A stretch of DNA of 64,000 bases from Ferirhizobium litorale (GCA_030028905.1 JALDYZ010000002.1:186001-250000); one strand, 5' to 3'. Numbered from the stretch's first letter, positions 19,736-29,240 are shown. The notes: generated from the letters alone by a model not told the origin. Made by a program: numbers and translations.

Positions 19736-21799
19736 ATGAACAAGGCCCTTCTGATCCTGTCCACCCTTGGAATCGTCGCTGCCGCATGGGGAAGCGTAGC
19801 GTCACCGGTCTCTGCTGGCAACGTTCCCCTGCCGGCCAAGAGGCCGCGCGTCGATGCCTCGGCGGCCGCGCCGACCTATGAAATGACGGGGGCAATTCCC
19901 CATGTCGTGTCGGTCGCAACCGTCAGCACGGACCTCAAATCGGGACTCGATGCTCTCTCCGACAAGGATGCGCCCCGGGCCTTGGCTATTCGTGACAGCA
20001 TGGCGCCAACCAGCCTCGACCGGCACATCCTGACCTGGGCAATCGCCGTCTCCGGGCAGCCGGGCATTCCGTCTCACGAAATTGCCGCCGCCCAGCGCGA
20101 ACTGAAGGGTTGGCCCGGCCTGCAATCGCTGCGCGCCAATTCGGAACGGGCGATGCTCGCCGAAAACCCTGCCCCCGCCGACGTACTCTCGGCTTTCGGC
20201 ACCACGGCGCCGGAAACACCCGAAGGCGCCATCATCCTGGCGCGGGCGCTGGTGGCAACCGGAAATACGACTGCCGCACAGAAGGTCGTGCGGCGGATAT
20301 GGTTGGGCGACAGCCTCGACATTGCAACCGAGGACAATATTCTCGAGGAGTTTTCCGGTCTGCTCGGCGCCGCCGATCACAAGGCACGGATGGATTATCT
20401 TCTGTTTCGCAACCGGGCTCTCCAGGCAAAGCGCTTCGGCGACCTCGGCAAGGCGCAAACGCTCTACAAGGCCTGGAGCGCGCTGATCAACAGATTGCCC
20501 GATACCGACGCGCTGATCGCTGCAGTCGACCGGAGCTGGGGCTCCGATCCCGCCTATCTGTACATCCGGATCGAGCAATTGCGCCGCAAGGAAAAATATG
20601 TCGAGGCAGCCAAGCTGCTGGCGCAGGTCCCGTCGGACCCCGCACGGCTCATCAATCCCGGCAGTTGGTGGAACGAACAACGAATCGTCAGCCGCGGTCT
20701 CGTCGACATGGGCCAGTACAAATCGGCCTATCGCATCGTCGCAAACCATGCGGCGCAAAGCCCGACGGATGTGGTCGATGCCGAGTTCCACGCCGGATGG
20801 TATGCCCTCAGAGGCCTGAACGATCCAGAGACTGCGGCCAACCACTTCCGCATGATCCTCGCGGTGTCTGACCGCCCGATTTCGGTATCACGCGCCTGGT
20901 ATTGGCTGGGCCGGGCAGCGGATGCCGGTGGCCCCGGCGATGCCAGGGAATTCTATTCGAAGGCCGCGACCCACGCGAGCACCTTCTACGGGCAACTCGC
21001 GGCGGCAAAGCTCAAGCGCGCCGCGCTCAGCGTGGCCTATCCCACGCCGAGCGCCGCCGATCGTGACCGTTTCCAGTCGCGCGAAGCCGTACAGGCGATC
21101 AGCCGCCTTGAGGCGGCGGGGCATGCCTGGCGTGCCGACAGCCTCTATCGGGCGCTGGCCGAGCAGCTTCAGAGCCCGGGCGAACTCGCCATTCTCGCTG
21201 CGCGTGCGGAAAAGACCCGCGGCCACCAGCTGTCGCTGCAGATCGGCAAGATCGCCTATGGCCGCGGCATCGATGTCGCCGCCCTCGCCTTTCCGATCGG
21301 TGTCATCCCTCCCAATGCCAACATATCCGGATCCGGCAAGGCGCTCGCCTATGCCATCGCGCGCCAGGAAAGCGCATTCAATCCGGCGGCCGTCTCGGGT
21401 GCCAATGCCCGCGGTCTGCTGCAACTCCTTCCCGGCACCGCAAAGGGTGTCGCCAGCCGCTACGGGCTTGCCTATTCACCGGAAAAGCTCACCCAGGACG
21501 CAGGTTACAACGCCACGCTCGGCGCACATTACCTTGGCGAGCAGATCGACAGCTTCGACGGGTCCTATATCCTGACATTCATCGCCTACAATGCCGGACC
21601 GCGCCGGGTCCCGGAATGGATAAACCGCTTTGGCGATCCGCGCGGCAAACCGATCGACGAGGTCGTCGACTGGATCGAGCGCATCCCGTTTCCCGAGACA
21701 CGCGGCTATGTGCAGCGGGTGATGGAGAACTATCAGGTCTACAAGAGCAGGCTCGGCCAGCAGGCGAACATCGAACAGGACCTGCGCTTCGGGCGTTGA
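19736..21799 (+). CDS. Soluble lytic murein transglycosylase (Slt70-like)
   Basis: 687 residues from ATG 19736; an in-frame ATG at 19700 would place 12 extra residues before a good signal peptide (MNKALLILSTLGIVAAAW). A long helical superhelix fills residues 60-530. The C-terminal SLT domain has the catalytic glutamate in ARQESAFNP, then SGANARGLLQLLPGTA and FIAYNAGPRRV. It cleaves peptidoglycan between MurNAc and GlcNAc to give 1,6-anhydro products, in the periplasm. Divergent from dapA. Confidence 0.92.
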   Translation: MNKALLILSTLGIVAAAWGSVASPVSAGNVPLPAKRPRVDASAAAPTYEMTGAIPHVVSVATVSTDLKSGLDALSDKDAPRALAIRDSMAPTSLDRHILTWAIAVSGQPGIPSHEIAAAQRELKGWPGLQSLRANSERAMLAENPAPADVLSAFGTTAPETPEGAIILARALVATGNTTAAQKVVRRIWLGDSLDIATEDNILEEFSGLLGAADHKARMDYLLFRNRALQAKRFGDLGKAQTLYKAWSALINRLPDTDALIAAVDRSWGSDPAYLYIRIEQLRRKEKYVEAAKLLAQVPSDPARLINPGSWWNEQRIVSRGLVDMGQYKSAYRIVANHAAQSPTDVVDAEFHAGWYALRGLNDPETAANHFRMILAVSDRPISVSRAWYWLGRAADAGGPGDAREFYSKAATHASTFYGQLAAAKLKRAALSVAYPTPSAADRDRFQSREAVQAISRLEAAGHAWRADSLYRALAEQLQSPGELAILAARAEKTRGHQLSLQIGKIAYGRGIDVAALAFPIGVIPPNANISGSGKALAYAIARQESAFNPAAVSGANARGLLQLLPGTAKGVASRYGLAYSPEKLTQDAGYNATLGAHYLGEQIDSFDGSYILTFIAYNAGPRRVPEWINRFGDPRGKPIDEVVDWIERIPFPETRGYVQRVMENYQVYKSRLGQQANIEQDLRFGR

Positions 21800-21891
21800 T
21801 CCGACGACGTCCGAGACGCCTCCGTTCTCTCCAGCGAGAATCTGCGCTACACCTGTCTACCGACAGTTGCCGAAACGATTGCGGGGACCGG

Positions 21892-22785
21892 ATGACACGC
21901 GATTTCAACAGCGGATTTGCCGCGCGAACGTACACTTCTGCCGACGGGCTACGGCTCTTTGCCCGTGACTACGGCGCAGCAGACCCGCGCACTCGCCAGC
22001 GTCTTCCCGTCATCTGCCTTCCGGGACTGACTCGCAACTCCCGCGACTTCCATCAACTGGCACTGTTGCTGTCAACGGATGCGAACGCACCGAGACGCGT
22101 TATTGCGCTGGACTACCGCGGGCGCGGCCTGTCGCAATGGGACAATTCGAAAGCCACCTACAACCTCGTTGCAGAAGCCGAGGACGTACTCACGGCAATG
22201 ACCGCGTTCGAAATCGAAAAGGCCGCTTTCATCGGCACTTCGCGCGGCGGGTTGACGCTGCACCTGCTCGCGGCGATGCGTCCCGACCTGCTTTCTGGCG
22301 TGATTCTCAACGATATCGGCCCGGTCATCGAGAACGCCGGACTCGCCCTGATCCAGAGCTATCTGACGAGCGACCGAAAACCAATGGATTGGGATGACGC
22401 CGTCCTGCTGCTGCGGAAAATCCATGGCGCAGCTTTTCCCGCTCTCGCCGAGCATGACTGGCAGGACATGGCGCGCGCCATCTACGTCGAATCGGACGGA
22501 AACATCGTTGCCGACTTCGACCCCGCGATCGCCGAGCAATTGGCCGGCGCCGATCTCAGCCAGCCCGTCCCCGATCTTTGGCCGCAGTTCGAGCGTCTTG
22601 CCGGCACACCGCTGATGGCGATCCGCGGCGAGAACTCGACACTCTTGTCTCCGGAAACGGTGGTTGAAATGCGCGACCGACACCCAGGGATGATCACTCT
22701 CACCGCCAAAGGCCAGGGCCACGCGCCGCTGCTCCACCTCGCCGACATACCGGGTGCAGTGAAGAACTTCCTCTCAGACGTCTAG
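21892..22785 (+). CDS. Alpha/beta hydrolase
   Basis: 297 residues of the alpha/beta hydrolase fold. The oxyanion-hole region is VICLPGLTRNSRDF, the nucleophile elbow is FIGTSRGGL (Ser), the acid is likely in the LSPETV area, and the histidine is in KGQGHAPLL. The substrate is unknown; relatives include haloperoxidase-like and lactone-type esterases. The start at 21892 has only a weak GGGG RBS, and the frame is open far upstream through the end of the transglycosylase gene. It converges on the porin array. Confidence 0.85.
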   Translation: MTRDFNSGFAARTYTSADGLRLFARDYGAADPRTRQRLPVICLPGLTRNSRDFHQLALLLSTDANAPRRVIALDYRGRGLSQWDNSKATYNLVAEAEDVLTAMTAFEIEKAAFIGTSRGGLTLHLLAAMRPDLLSGVILNDIGPVIENAGLALIQSYLTSDRKPMDWDDAVLLLRKIHGAAFPALAEHDWQDMARAIYVESDGNIVADFDPAIAEQLAGADLSQPVPDLWPQFERLAGTPLMAIRGENSTLLSPETVVEMRDRHPGMITLTAKGQGHAPLLHLADIPGAVKNFLSDV

Positions 22786-22877
22786 TTTAGCGCGCGCACG
22801 ATCGCCCGCGGGCAGCGTTGCGGGCCCAATGCAGCCGACGACAGGCAGACTGGTGACGTTTCTTCCAATACCCTGCC

Positions 22878-22911
22878 GAAAAAGGAAAAGGCCCGGTTCG
22901 AAAACCGGGCC
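22878..22911 (-). terminator. Terminator of porin 1
   Basis: GGCCCGGTT, loop CGAA, AACCGGGCC (9-bp perfect arms at 22890-22898 and 22903-22911). Read on the minus strand the stem is followed by a TTTTCCTTTTT run, as expected for a Rho-independent terminator 27 bp after the porin stop. Confidence 0.9.
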
Positions 22912-22937
22912 TCCATCAACTGACTTGCGCCAGATGA

Positions 22938-24056
22938 TTAGAACGAACGCTGGAAGCGAACCATGCCGTTCCACTGGTCGTCGTCGACGTCGAAAGTGCC
23001 TGCACCGCCGTCTTCGCCGTCCCACTTGGTCCAGGTGACTTCCGGCTGGATCAGCAGGCCAGGAACAACTTCCCACTTCAGGTTGGCAGCGAGAGCGATC
23101 GTGTCGTTGTCGGTCAGAGCAGCCTGGAAGTTAGCACCGAGGTTGTCGGTGAACTTGGCGCCAACGCCACCCCACATTGCCCAGTCGCCCCAGCTCTGGC
23201 CGATCGAGTCGCCCGGTGCGTAAGCGTTGGTGGTGTCGCCGTCGGAGTTCCAGGCAGCCATGTAGAATGCCGAGAAGCTGCCGAAGGTTGCGTCGATACG
23301 ACCCTTGATGCCGCCTTCTTCAACTTCGGCGTCATAACCGCCGACGAGGTGGAAGCCGAATGCGCCGGTGGTGTAGCCAACACCAGCAACCATGTTCGGG
23401 AGGTATTCGTTGTTGCCGAACTGGCCACGGTCTTCAAACGCACCAACGATCGAGAAACCGTTGCCAGCGTCGTAGGTGTAGCTGATCTGGTTACGCTCGA
23501 ACTGACCGTAGGAGATCACGTCGTCGTTGATGATGTCGCCAGCGTAGCCCGGGAATGCCGAGTACTGCGAGTCGGCGAGACCGACCAGGAAGCCGCCGAG
23601 GGTGATGTTGGCAGCGATCAGCTTGGCGTCGGTGTTGCCGAGGCCGATGTCATCAGCCGTACCAATCTGGACGCCGTCTGCATCAAATACCGGGCCCGAG
23701 GTCGAGCGGCCGCCGGTCGTCCAGTCCCAACGAGCGATGATGTTGGTCTTCAGGGCGCCCCACTCGGTGTCGCTTGCGGTGTCGACAGTGATTTCAGCGC
23801 GGGACTTCTTGCGCCAGCCGTTGTCGCTGTCCGGGGTGTAGGAGTCAGCAGCTTCGGCGTCGTAACGAACCTTGCCACCGATCTTGATGCAGGTTTCGGT
23901 GCCCGGGATGTAGAAATAGCCGGTGCCGAAAGCGTCGCAAACGCGAACGTATTCCATGGGCTCGGGCTCAGCAGCAACGATTGCGTCAGCAGCCTGTGCG
24001 CCGGATACTACAGCGAGAGCTGCAGCGGAGCCGAGAAGAAGGCTCTTGATGTTCAT
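22938..24056 (-). CDS. Porin, Porin_2 family (copy 1 of 4)
   Basis: Outer-membrane beta-barrel porin of the alphaproteobacterial Omp2/RopA type, 372 residues. The signal peptide MNIKSLLLGSAAALAVVSG ends at AQA (residue 22). The mature start ADAIVAAEPEPMEYVRVCDAF is shared by all four copies. The cysteine pair (VCDAFG ... GTETC) typical of Porin_2 is present, and the final residue is phenylalanine (VRFQRSF), as needed for Bam assembly. GGAGGTCAACA precedes the ATG. Very similar to copy 2, including the YAGDIINDDVISYGQFERN segment. Confidence 0.95.
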   Translation of the reverse strand: MNIKSLLLGSAAALAVVSGAQAADAIVAAEPEPMEYVRVCDAFGTGYFYIPGTETCIKIGGKVRYDAEAADSYTPDSDNGWRKKSRAEITVDTASDTEWGALKTNIIARWDWTTGGRSTSGPVFDADGVQIGTADDIGLGNTDAKLIAANITLGGFLVGLADSQYSAFPGYAGDIINDDVISYGQFERNQISYTYDAGNGFSIVGAFEDRGQFGNNEYLPNMVAGVGYTTGAFGFHLVGGYDAEVEEGGIKGRIDATFGSFSAFYMAAWNSDGDTTNAYAPGDSIGQSWGDWAMWGGVGAKFTDNLGANFQAALTDNDTIALAANLKWEVVPGLLIQPEVTWTKWDGEDGGAGTFDVDDDQWNGMVRFQRSF

Positions 24057-24508
24057 TGTTGACCTCCAGTCAAGTTTCACAAGGGTCTGGGTCTTTTGCT
24101 GAAGGACAGCTTTCCCTGCCCCATCCCCGTTTTTGTTAGAAGACGGACGATCCACCGCCTCGCTTCTGATGTTGAAAATACAAAACGAGGTTGGCCGCGC
24201 AATCGCCAACTTGTGTTGCCCACCAGGTTTGGAGGTGCTTGCCCGCTGTCTGTTGCCGAAACGACACAAAACTGGGGCCGGGTGGCCACAAAGGTTTCCA
24301 AAGACTTAATGAAATTGATCGATCAGCGAGCGAAATTCGATCCCGATACACGTTCGCCTGCAGTCTTGCGGGCGCGATTCTCCGGAATCGATTCCCGGAG
24401 GAGCTCTTTGATGCAGCTACTCACCAGCCCGGATAACCGCCTGAGTCGGGTTCACCGCAAGTCGAGGTCCCGAAAAACTCCGGGACCTCGCGATTCGCAG
24501 TTCGCGGA
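24057..24508 (-). promoter_or_regulatory. Promoter/leader region of porin 1
   Basis: 452 bp without a gene. Carries the 3' hairpin of porin 2 (24463-24490: CGAGGTCCCG, 8-base loop, CGGGACCTCG, perfect 10-bp arms, no T-run). Nearer the porin it presumably holds that gene's promoter and leader. Unlike the leaders of copies 2 and 3, it does not share their conserved block. Confidence 0.5.
24463..24490 (-). terminator. Hairpin after porin 2
   Basis: Perfect 10-bp arms CGAGGTCCCG / CGGGACCTCG with loop AAAAACTC, 18 bp after the porin 2 stop. No U-run follows on the minus strand, so it may protect the mRNA 3' end rather than terminate. Confidence 0.6.
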
Positions 24509-25624
24509 TCAGAACGTGCGCTGTACGCGGACCATGCCGTTCCACTGGTCTTCGTCGATGACGTCGGTGCCGTTGGTGCCGTCGCCGTCCCACTTGGTGT
24601 AGGTCACTTCCGGCTGGATCAGCAGGCCCGGAACGACGTCCCACTTCAGGTTGGCAGCGAGAGCGATCGTGTCGTTGTCAGTCAGAGCAGCCTGGAAGTT
24701 TGCGCCGAGGTTGTCGGCCAGCTTGGCGCCAACGCCACCCCACATTGCCCAGTCGCCCCAGCTCTGGCCGATCGAGTCGCCCGGTGCATAAGCGTTGGTG
24801 GTTTCGCCGTCGGTGTTCCAGGCAGCCATGTAGAATGCCGAGAAGCTGCCGAACTCAGCGTCGACACGAGCCTTGATACCGCCTTCTTCAACTTCGGCAT
24901 CGTAACCGCCGACGAGGTGGAAACCGAATGCGCCGGCGGTGTAGCCAACGCCGCCGACCAGGTTCGGGAGGTACTCGTTGTCGCCACCCTGACCGCGGTC
25001 TTCAACGGCGCCGACGATCGAGAAGCCGTTGCCGGCCTCGTAGGTGTAGCTGATCTGGTTGCGCTCGAACTGACCGTAGGAGATCACGTCGTCGTTGATG
25101 ATGTCGCCAGCGTAGCCCGGGAATGCCGAGTACTGCGAGTCGGCGAGACCGACCAGGAAGCCGCCGAGGGTGATGTTGGCGGCGATCAGGCGAACGCGGG
25201 TGTTGCCGAGGCTGAGATCGCCGGTTTCACCGATCTGGTCGCCAGCGTCGTTGAAGACTGGGCCGGACGTGCTGCGACCGGCGGTCGTCCAGTCCCAGCG
25301 GGCCGTAACGTTGGTCTTGAGGGCGCCGAATTCAGTGTCGCTGGCCGTGCGCAAGTAAAGCTCGGCACGGGTCAGCTTGCGCCAGCCGTTGTCGCTGTTC
25401 GGGGCGTAGGAGTCAGCAGCCTGCGCATCGTAACGAACGCGACCGCCAACCTTGAGGCAGGTCTCGGTGCCCGGGATGTAGAAATAGCCGGTGCCGAAAG
25501 CGTCGCAAACGCGGACATATTCCATGGGCTCGGGCTCAGCAGCAACGATTGCGTCTGCGGCCTGTGCGCCGGATACTACAGCGAGAGCTGCAGCGGAGCC
25601 AAGAAGAAGGCTCTTGATGTTCAT
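24509..25624 (-). CDS. Porin, Porin_2 family (copy 2 of 4)
   Basis: 371 residues, same signal peptide and mature N-terminus as copy 1, and the nearest relative of copy 1 throughout. Differences cluster in putative surface loops (for example LTRAELYLRTASDTEFGALK against copy 1). Ends VRVQRTF with the terminal Phe. RBS GGAGGTCACT before ATG 25624. Its 5' leader is nearly duplicated upstream of copy 3, pointing to its own promoter. Confidence 0.95.
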   Translation of the reverse strand: MNIKSLLLGSAAALAVVSGAQAADAIVAAEPEPMEYVRVCDAFGTGYFYIPGTETCLKVGGRVRYDAQAADSYAPNSDNGWRKLTRAELYLRTASDTEFGALKTNVTARWDWTTAGRSTSGPVFNDAGDQIGETGDLSLGNTRVRLIAANITLGGFLVGLADSQYSAFPGYAGDIINDDVISYGQFERNQISYTYEAGNGFSIVGAVEDRGQGGDNEYLPNLVGGVGYTAGAFGFHLVGGYDAEVEEGGIKARVDAEFGSFSAFYMAAWNTDGETTNAYAPGDSIGQSWGDWAMWGGVGAKLADNLGANFQAALTDNDTIALAANLKWDVVPGLLIQPEVTYTKWDGDGTNGTDVIDEDQWNGMVRVQRTF

Positions 25625-26048
25625 AGTGACCTCCAAGTCAAATTTTAAGCGAGTTGAAGGCCAGACCGCCAGCGGCGGACTGCCATTGCCCAACCCAATT
25701 GAAGTAGTCGAACGAAGCAGCGCCGCGTTCGACCGGGAAATTAATCAACCGATTACCTAACGCAACGGAAGGCTCGGAAAATATTACTTTATGACAACGC
25801 GTGCAGGACGACTGTGTCCTTAAAAACACATTTTCGCCATCGTTGGTGGCGCTTCGTGTCAACCTCATGACAATATTAGTGATTCCAGATTGCACTTGCA
25901 CCTTGAAATGGCCATCCGCGAGGTCGCCATCGGGAGAGCAGACACGGCTGCCGCATATGATTCCTCGTTGCCGAGATCAGCTCATACACCGCAAAAGATG
26001 AAGGCCGGCCGCGCAGCAACCGGCCTTCATGAGCTCGGAGTGTTGCGC
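25625..26048 (-). promoter_or_regulatory. Leader/promoter of porin 2 with conserved block
   Basis: 424-bp gap. The half next to porin 2 (about 25625-25815) is closely similar to 27138-27345 upstream of porin 3: shared runs include CCAGACCGCCAGCGGCGGACT, GAAGTAGTCGAACGAAGCAG, AAATATTACTT and CGACTGTGTCC. The CCGCCAGCGGCGG part can form a hairpin in the mRNA leader. The far end holds the porin 3 terminator. Confidence 0.65.
25998..26030 (-). terminator. Terminator of porin 3
   Basis: ATGAAGGCCGG / CCGGCCTTCAT, perfect 11-bp arms with an 11-base loop, 18 bp after the porin 3 stop. On the minus strand the stem is followed by CTTTTGC. Confidence 0.8.
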
Positions 26049-27137
26049 TTAGAACGTGCGCTGGAAGCGGACCATGCCGTTCCACTGATCGTCGTCGATC
26101 GTTTCGTCATCCCACTTGGTGTAGGTGACTTCCGGCTGGATCAGCAGACCCGGAACAACGTCCCACTTGAGGTTGGCAGCAGCAGCAAACGTTTCGCCGT
26201 CATCGTAGGCGAGCTGCAGGTTGGCCTTGAGGTCGTCCGTCAGCTGCGCGCCGAGACCGCCCCACACGGCCCAGTCGCCGGACCACTGCGCGTAGTTGTT
26301 CTTTTGATCGCCATCGGTGTTCCAGGCGCCCATCAGGAATGCGGATACACTGCCAAACTTGGCGTCTGCACGTGCCTTGATCGCACCTTCCTCGACAACG
26401 GCGTCATAGCCGCCGACAATCTTGAAGCCGAACGCATCGGTCGTGTAGCCGGCACCTGCGACGAGGTTCGGCAGGTACTCGTTCGGGCCACCGGTGCCAC
26501 GATCTTCCAACGACGCGACAAACGAGAGACCATTGCTTGCCTCGTAGAGGTAGCTGATCTGGTTCTGCTCATCACGGCTCTTAGTGCCATATTCGATCAC
26601 GTCGTCGTTGATGATGTCGCCAGCGTAGCCGAGATACTTCGAGTACTGCGTATCGGCGAGACCGATGGTGAAGCCTGCGATGTTGATGTTGGCTGCCATC
26701 AGACGTGCACGGGTGTTGCCGAGCCCTATGTCTTCGGCCGTACCGATCTGATCGCCAGCGTCATTGTAGACCGGGCCGGACGTGCTGCGGCCACCGGTCG
26801 TCCAGTCCCAACGTGCGATGATGTTGGTCTTCAGGGCGCCGAATTCAGTGTCGCTTGCCGAGTTCAGGTACAGTTCGGCGCGGGTATTCGTGTTCCAGCC
26901 GTTGTCGCTGTCCGGCTTGTAGGAATCGGCAGCCTGGACGTCGTAGCGAACGCGACCGCCAACCTTGAGGCAGGTCTCGGTGCCCGGGATGTAGAAGTAG
27001 CCGGTGCCGAAAGCGTCGCAAACGCGGACGTATTCCATCGGCTCGGGTTCGGCAGCAACGATTGCATCAGCAGCCTGTGCGCCGGAAACTACGGCGAGAG
27101 CTGCCGCGGAGCCAAGAAGAAGGCTCTTGATATTCAT
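26049..27137 (-). CDS. Porin, Porin_2 family (copy 3 of 4)
   Basis: 362 residues. Signal peptide and first 60 residues are nearly identical to the other copies, but the central region diverges (NIAGFTIGLADTQYSKYLGYAGDI, IEYGTKSRDEQNQISYLYEA). It is about 10 residues shorter and ends VRFQRTF. RBS GGAGATCACT before ATG 27137. Its leader matches that of copy 2 rather than copy 4, although the coding sequence is closer to copy 4 in parts, which suggests recombination between copies. Confidence 0.95.
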   Translation of the reverse strand: MNIKSLLLGSAAALAVVSGAQAADAIVAAEPEPMEYVRVCDAFGTGYFYIPGTETCLKVGGRVRYDVQAADSYKPDSDNGWNTNTRAELYLNSASDTEFGALKTNIIARWDWTTGGRSTSGPVYNDAGDQIGTAEDIGLGNTRARLMAANINIAGFTIGLADTQYSKYLGYAGDIINDDVIEYGTKSRDEQNQISYLYEASNGLSFVASLEDRGTGGPNEYLPNLVAGAGYTTDAFGFKIVGGYDAVVEEGAIKARADAKFGSVSAFLMGAWNTDGDQKNNYAQWSGDWAVWGGLGAQLTDDLKANLQLAYDDGETFAAAANLKWDVVPGLLIQPEVTYTKWDDETIDDDQWNGMVRFQRTF

Positions 27138-27559
27138 AGTGATCTCCAAGTCAAAATCTGGGCGAGTTGAAAGCCAGACCGCCAGCGGCGGACTGTTGTT
27201 GCCCAACCCCATTGAAGTAGTCGAACGAAGCAGCGCCGCGTTCGATCGGGAATTTAATCATATGACTAACTCGCGCAACAACGGGTGCTTATAAATATTA
27301 CTTTTTGTTCGCGCTCCCGGGACGACTGTGTCCGCCAGAACACATGCCCGCCGTGGCCGACGGGATTTGTGACAGTTCCGTGACAAAATTCGCAGATTGC
27401 AACGAGGCGGCGCAGCATGGAATGCCGCAGAACCGACGCCAAGTGATCGGGCAGCATGCCTCCAGGCCGAATCCCCGCCACGGAGAATCACTTGAACGAC
27501 AACAACAAAGCCCGGCTGCAGGGCAACCGGGCTCCGGAAAGATCGATGGATCGCGCTGG
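27138..27559 (-). promoter_or_regulatory. Leader/promoter of porin 3 with conserved block
   Basis: 422-bp gap. Contains the second copy of the roughly 190-bp leader block described for porin 2, next to the porin 3 start. The far end holds the hairpin that follows porin 4. No gene seen. Confidence 0.65.
27509..27533 (-). terminator. Terminator of porin 4
   Basis: AGCCCGG / CCGGGCT, perfect 7-bp arms, 11-base loop, 26 bp after the porin 4 stop. On the minus strand TTTGTTGTTGT follows the stem. Confidence 0.7.
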
Positions 27560-28666
27560 TCAGAACGTGCGCTGGAAGCGAACCATGCCGTTCCACTGAT
27601 CGTCGTCGATCACGTCATTGTCCCACTTGGTGTAGGTGACTTCCGGCTCGATCAGCATGCCCGGCACCACCGTCCACTTGAGGTTGGCAGCGGCGGCAAA
27701 CGTTTTCGAATCGGAGTAGGCAAGCTGCAGGTTCGTGCCGAGGTTGTCGGTGAGCGATGCGCCGAAGCCACCCCAGACCGCCCAGTCCCCCCAACCCACG
27801 CCATAGCCATCAGCCGGAGCGTAGTTGTTGGTGGTGTCGCCATCGGTATTCCAGCCACCCATCAGGAAGGCGGAAACGCTGCCGATGGTGGCGTCAAAGC
27901 GCGCCTTGACCGCACCTTCTTCCGCTACGGCGTCATAGCCGCCGACGAACTTGAGGCCCCAAGTGCCCGCCGAATAGCCGGCACCCGCCACCATGTCAGG
28001 GAGATATTCGTTGTCGCCGTTCTGACCACGGTCTTCCACGGCCGCCACTGCCGTGAAACCGTTGCCCGGATCGAACGTGTAGGAGATCTGGTTGCGCGGG
28101 TCGTCATCCTGCGTGCCGAACTCGATCACGTCGTCATTGATGACGTCGCCGGCATAGTTGAGATACGAGGTGTATTGAGAATCGACAAGCCCGATGACGA
28201 AGCCGGCGATGCTGATATTCGCCGCCATCAGGCGCACGCGGGTGTTGCCAAGACCAATGTCTTCGGCCGTGCCGATCTGGTCGCCGGCTTCATTGAAGAC
28301 CGGGCCGGAGGTGCTTCGGCCGGCGGTCGTCCAGTCCCAGCGCGCCTTGATGTTGGTCTTCAGGGCGCCGAATTCGGTGTCGCTCGCCGTGTCTACCCAC
28401 AGTTCCAATCGCGACTGCTTGCGCCAACCGTCGGCACTGTCAGCCGTGTAGGAATCGGCCGCTTCGGCATCGTAGCGAACATAGCCGCCGATCCTGAGGC
28501 AGGTTTCCGTGCCCGGGATATAAAAGTAGCCGGTGCCGAAGGCGTCGCAGACGCGAACATACTCCATCGGCTCGGGTTCGGCTGCGACGATCGCGTCAGC
28601 GGCCTGTGCGCCGGAAACTACGGCGAGAGCTGCCGCGGAGCCAAGGAGAAGGCTCTTGATGTTCAT
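27560..28666 (-). CDS. Porin, Porin_2 family (copy 4 of 4)
   Basis: 368 residues, first of the array in transcription order. Same signal peptide, cysteine pair and terminal Phe (VRFQRTF). The central part is the most divergent (NISIAGFVIGLVDSQYTSYLNYAGDV, IEFGTQDDDPRNQISY). RBS GGAGGTCAATC before ATG 28666. Tandem porins with shared ends and variable loops suggest differential permeability or surface variation; which copy dominates cannot be told from sequence. Confidence 0.95.
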   Translation of the reverse strand: MNIKSLLLGSAAALAVVSGAQAADAIVAAEPEPMEYVRVCDAFGTGYFYIPGTETCLRIGGYVRYDAEAADSYTADSADGWRKQSRLELWVDTASDTEFGALKTNIKARWDWTTAGRSTSGPVFNEAGDQIGTAEDIGLGNTRVRLMAANISIAGFVIGLVDSQYTSYLNYAGDVINDDVIEFGTQDDDPRNQISYTFDPGNGFTAVAAVEDRGQNGDNEYLPDMVAGAGYSAGTWGLKFVGGYDAVAEEGAVKARFDATIGSVSAFLMGGWNTDGDTTNNYAPADGYGVGWGDWAVWGGFGASLTDNLGTNLQLAYSDSKTFAAAANLKWTVVPGMLIEPEVTYTKWDNDVIDDDQWNGMVRFQRTF

Positions 28667-29240
28667 GATTGACCTCCAAGTCAATTGGTATCGACCGCAC
28701 CTGCTTGCTCGAGGAATTGGGACGTGCGTCCCATGGCAATGTGCGGCAAGGGCTGCGCAAAACGCGCATTCCTTGTGCCCGCAAACTACAAGATGACGGT
28801 CGTCTCGCAATCGGGAAATCCGCAAAGCCGCATCCGGGTCCTTCGCCTTGGCACCGGCCTGTTGCGCAGATGTCACGAGACTCAGGCGCTTACCGAAATT
28901 GAGGCAACATTGCGGCAATCGGCCCACGCCGTTCGCCTGCTTTATCATGCGAGATATGGCTGACGCCTTCGAACAGGACATTCTCCTGCCAGCCATGCCA
29001 GCGCCAGTGAACCGATGTTTCTGAAAACCAAAAGGGCGCTCGACCCTTTCGGGGAGCGCCCTTCAACCCGGAGAACGCGAACGTCGCCAGACCGCAGGTC
29101 AGCGCATGACATTCTCGAAAACGGGTGGTGGACGGTATATGGAGCAGCGCTCCGTGGCTTTCAAGACCTGTGGGAAAAAAACACGGATCGACGCGGGACG
29201 CAGCAAAGCGCTCCCCTGCTACGATACCTTCCATCACTGC
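28667..29240 (-). other. 574-bp gap upstream of porin 4
   Basis: No convincing gene on either strand. Holds the porin 4 promoter, a short palindrome TGGGACGTGCGTCCCA at 28718-28733 and a strong hairpin at 29032-29063 (separate entry). About 170 bp between that hairpin and the oxidoreductase stop is unexplained and could be a long 3' UTR or a small RNA. Confidence 0.45.
29021..29063 (-). terminator. Terminator-like hairpin, minus strand
   Basis: AAGGGCGCTC / GAGCGCCCTT, perfect 10-bp arms with a 12-base loop. Read on the minus strand it is followed by TTTGGTTTTC. It lies about 180 bp past the stop of the oxidoreductase gene, unusually far for its own terminator. Confidence 0.75.
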
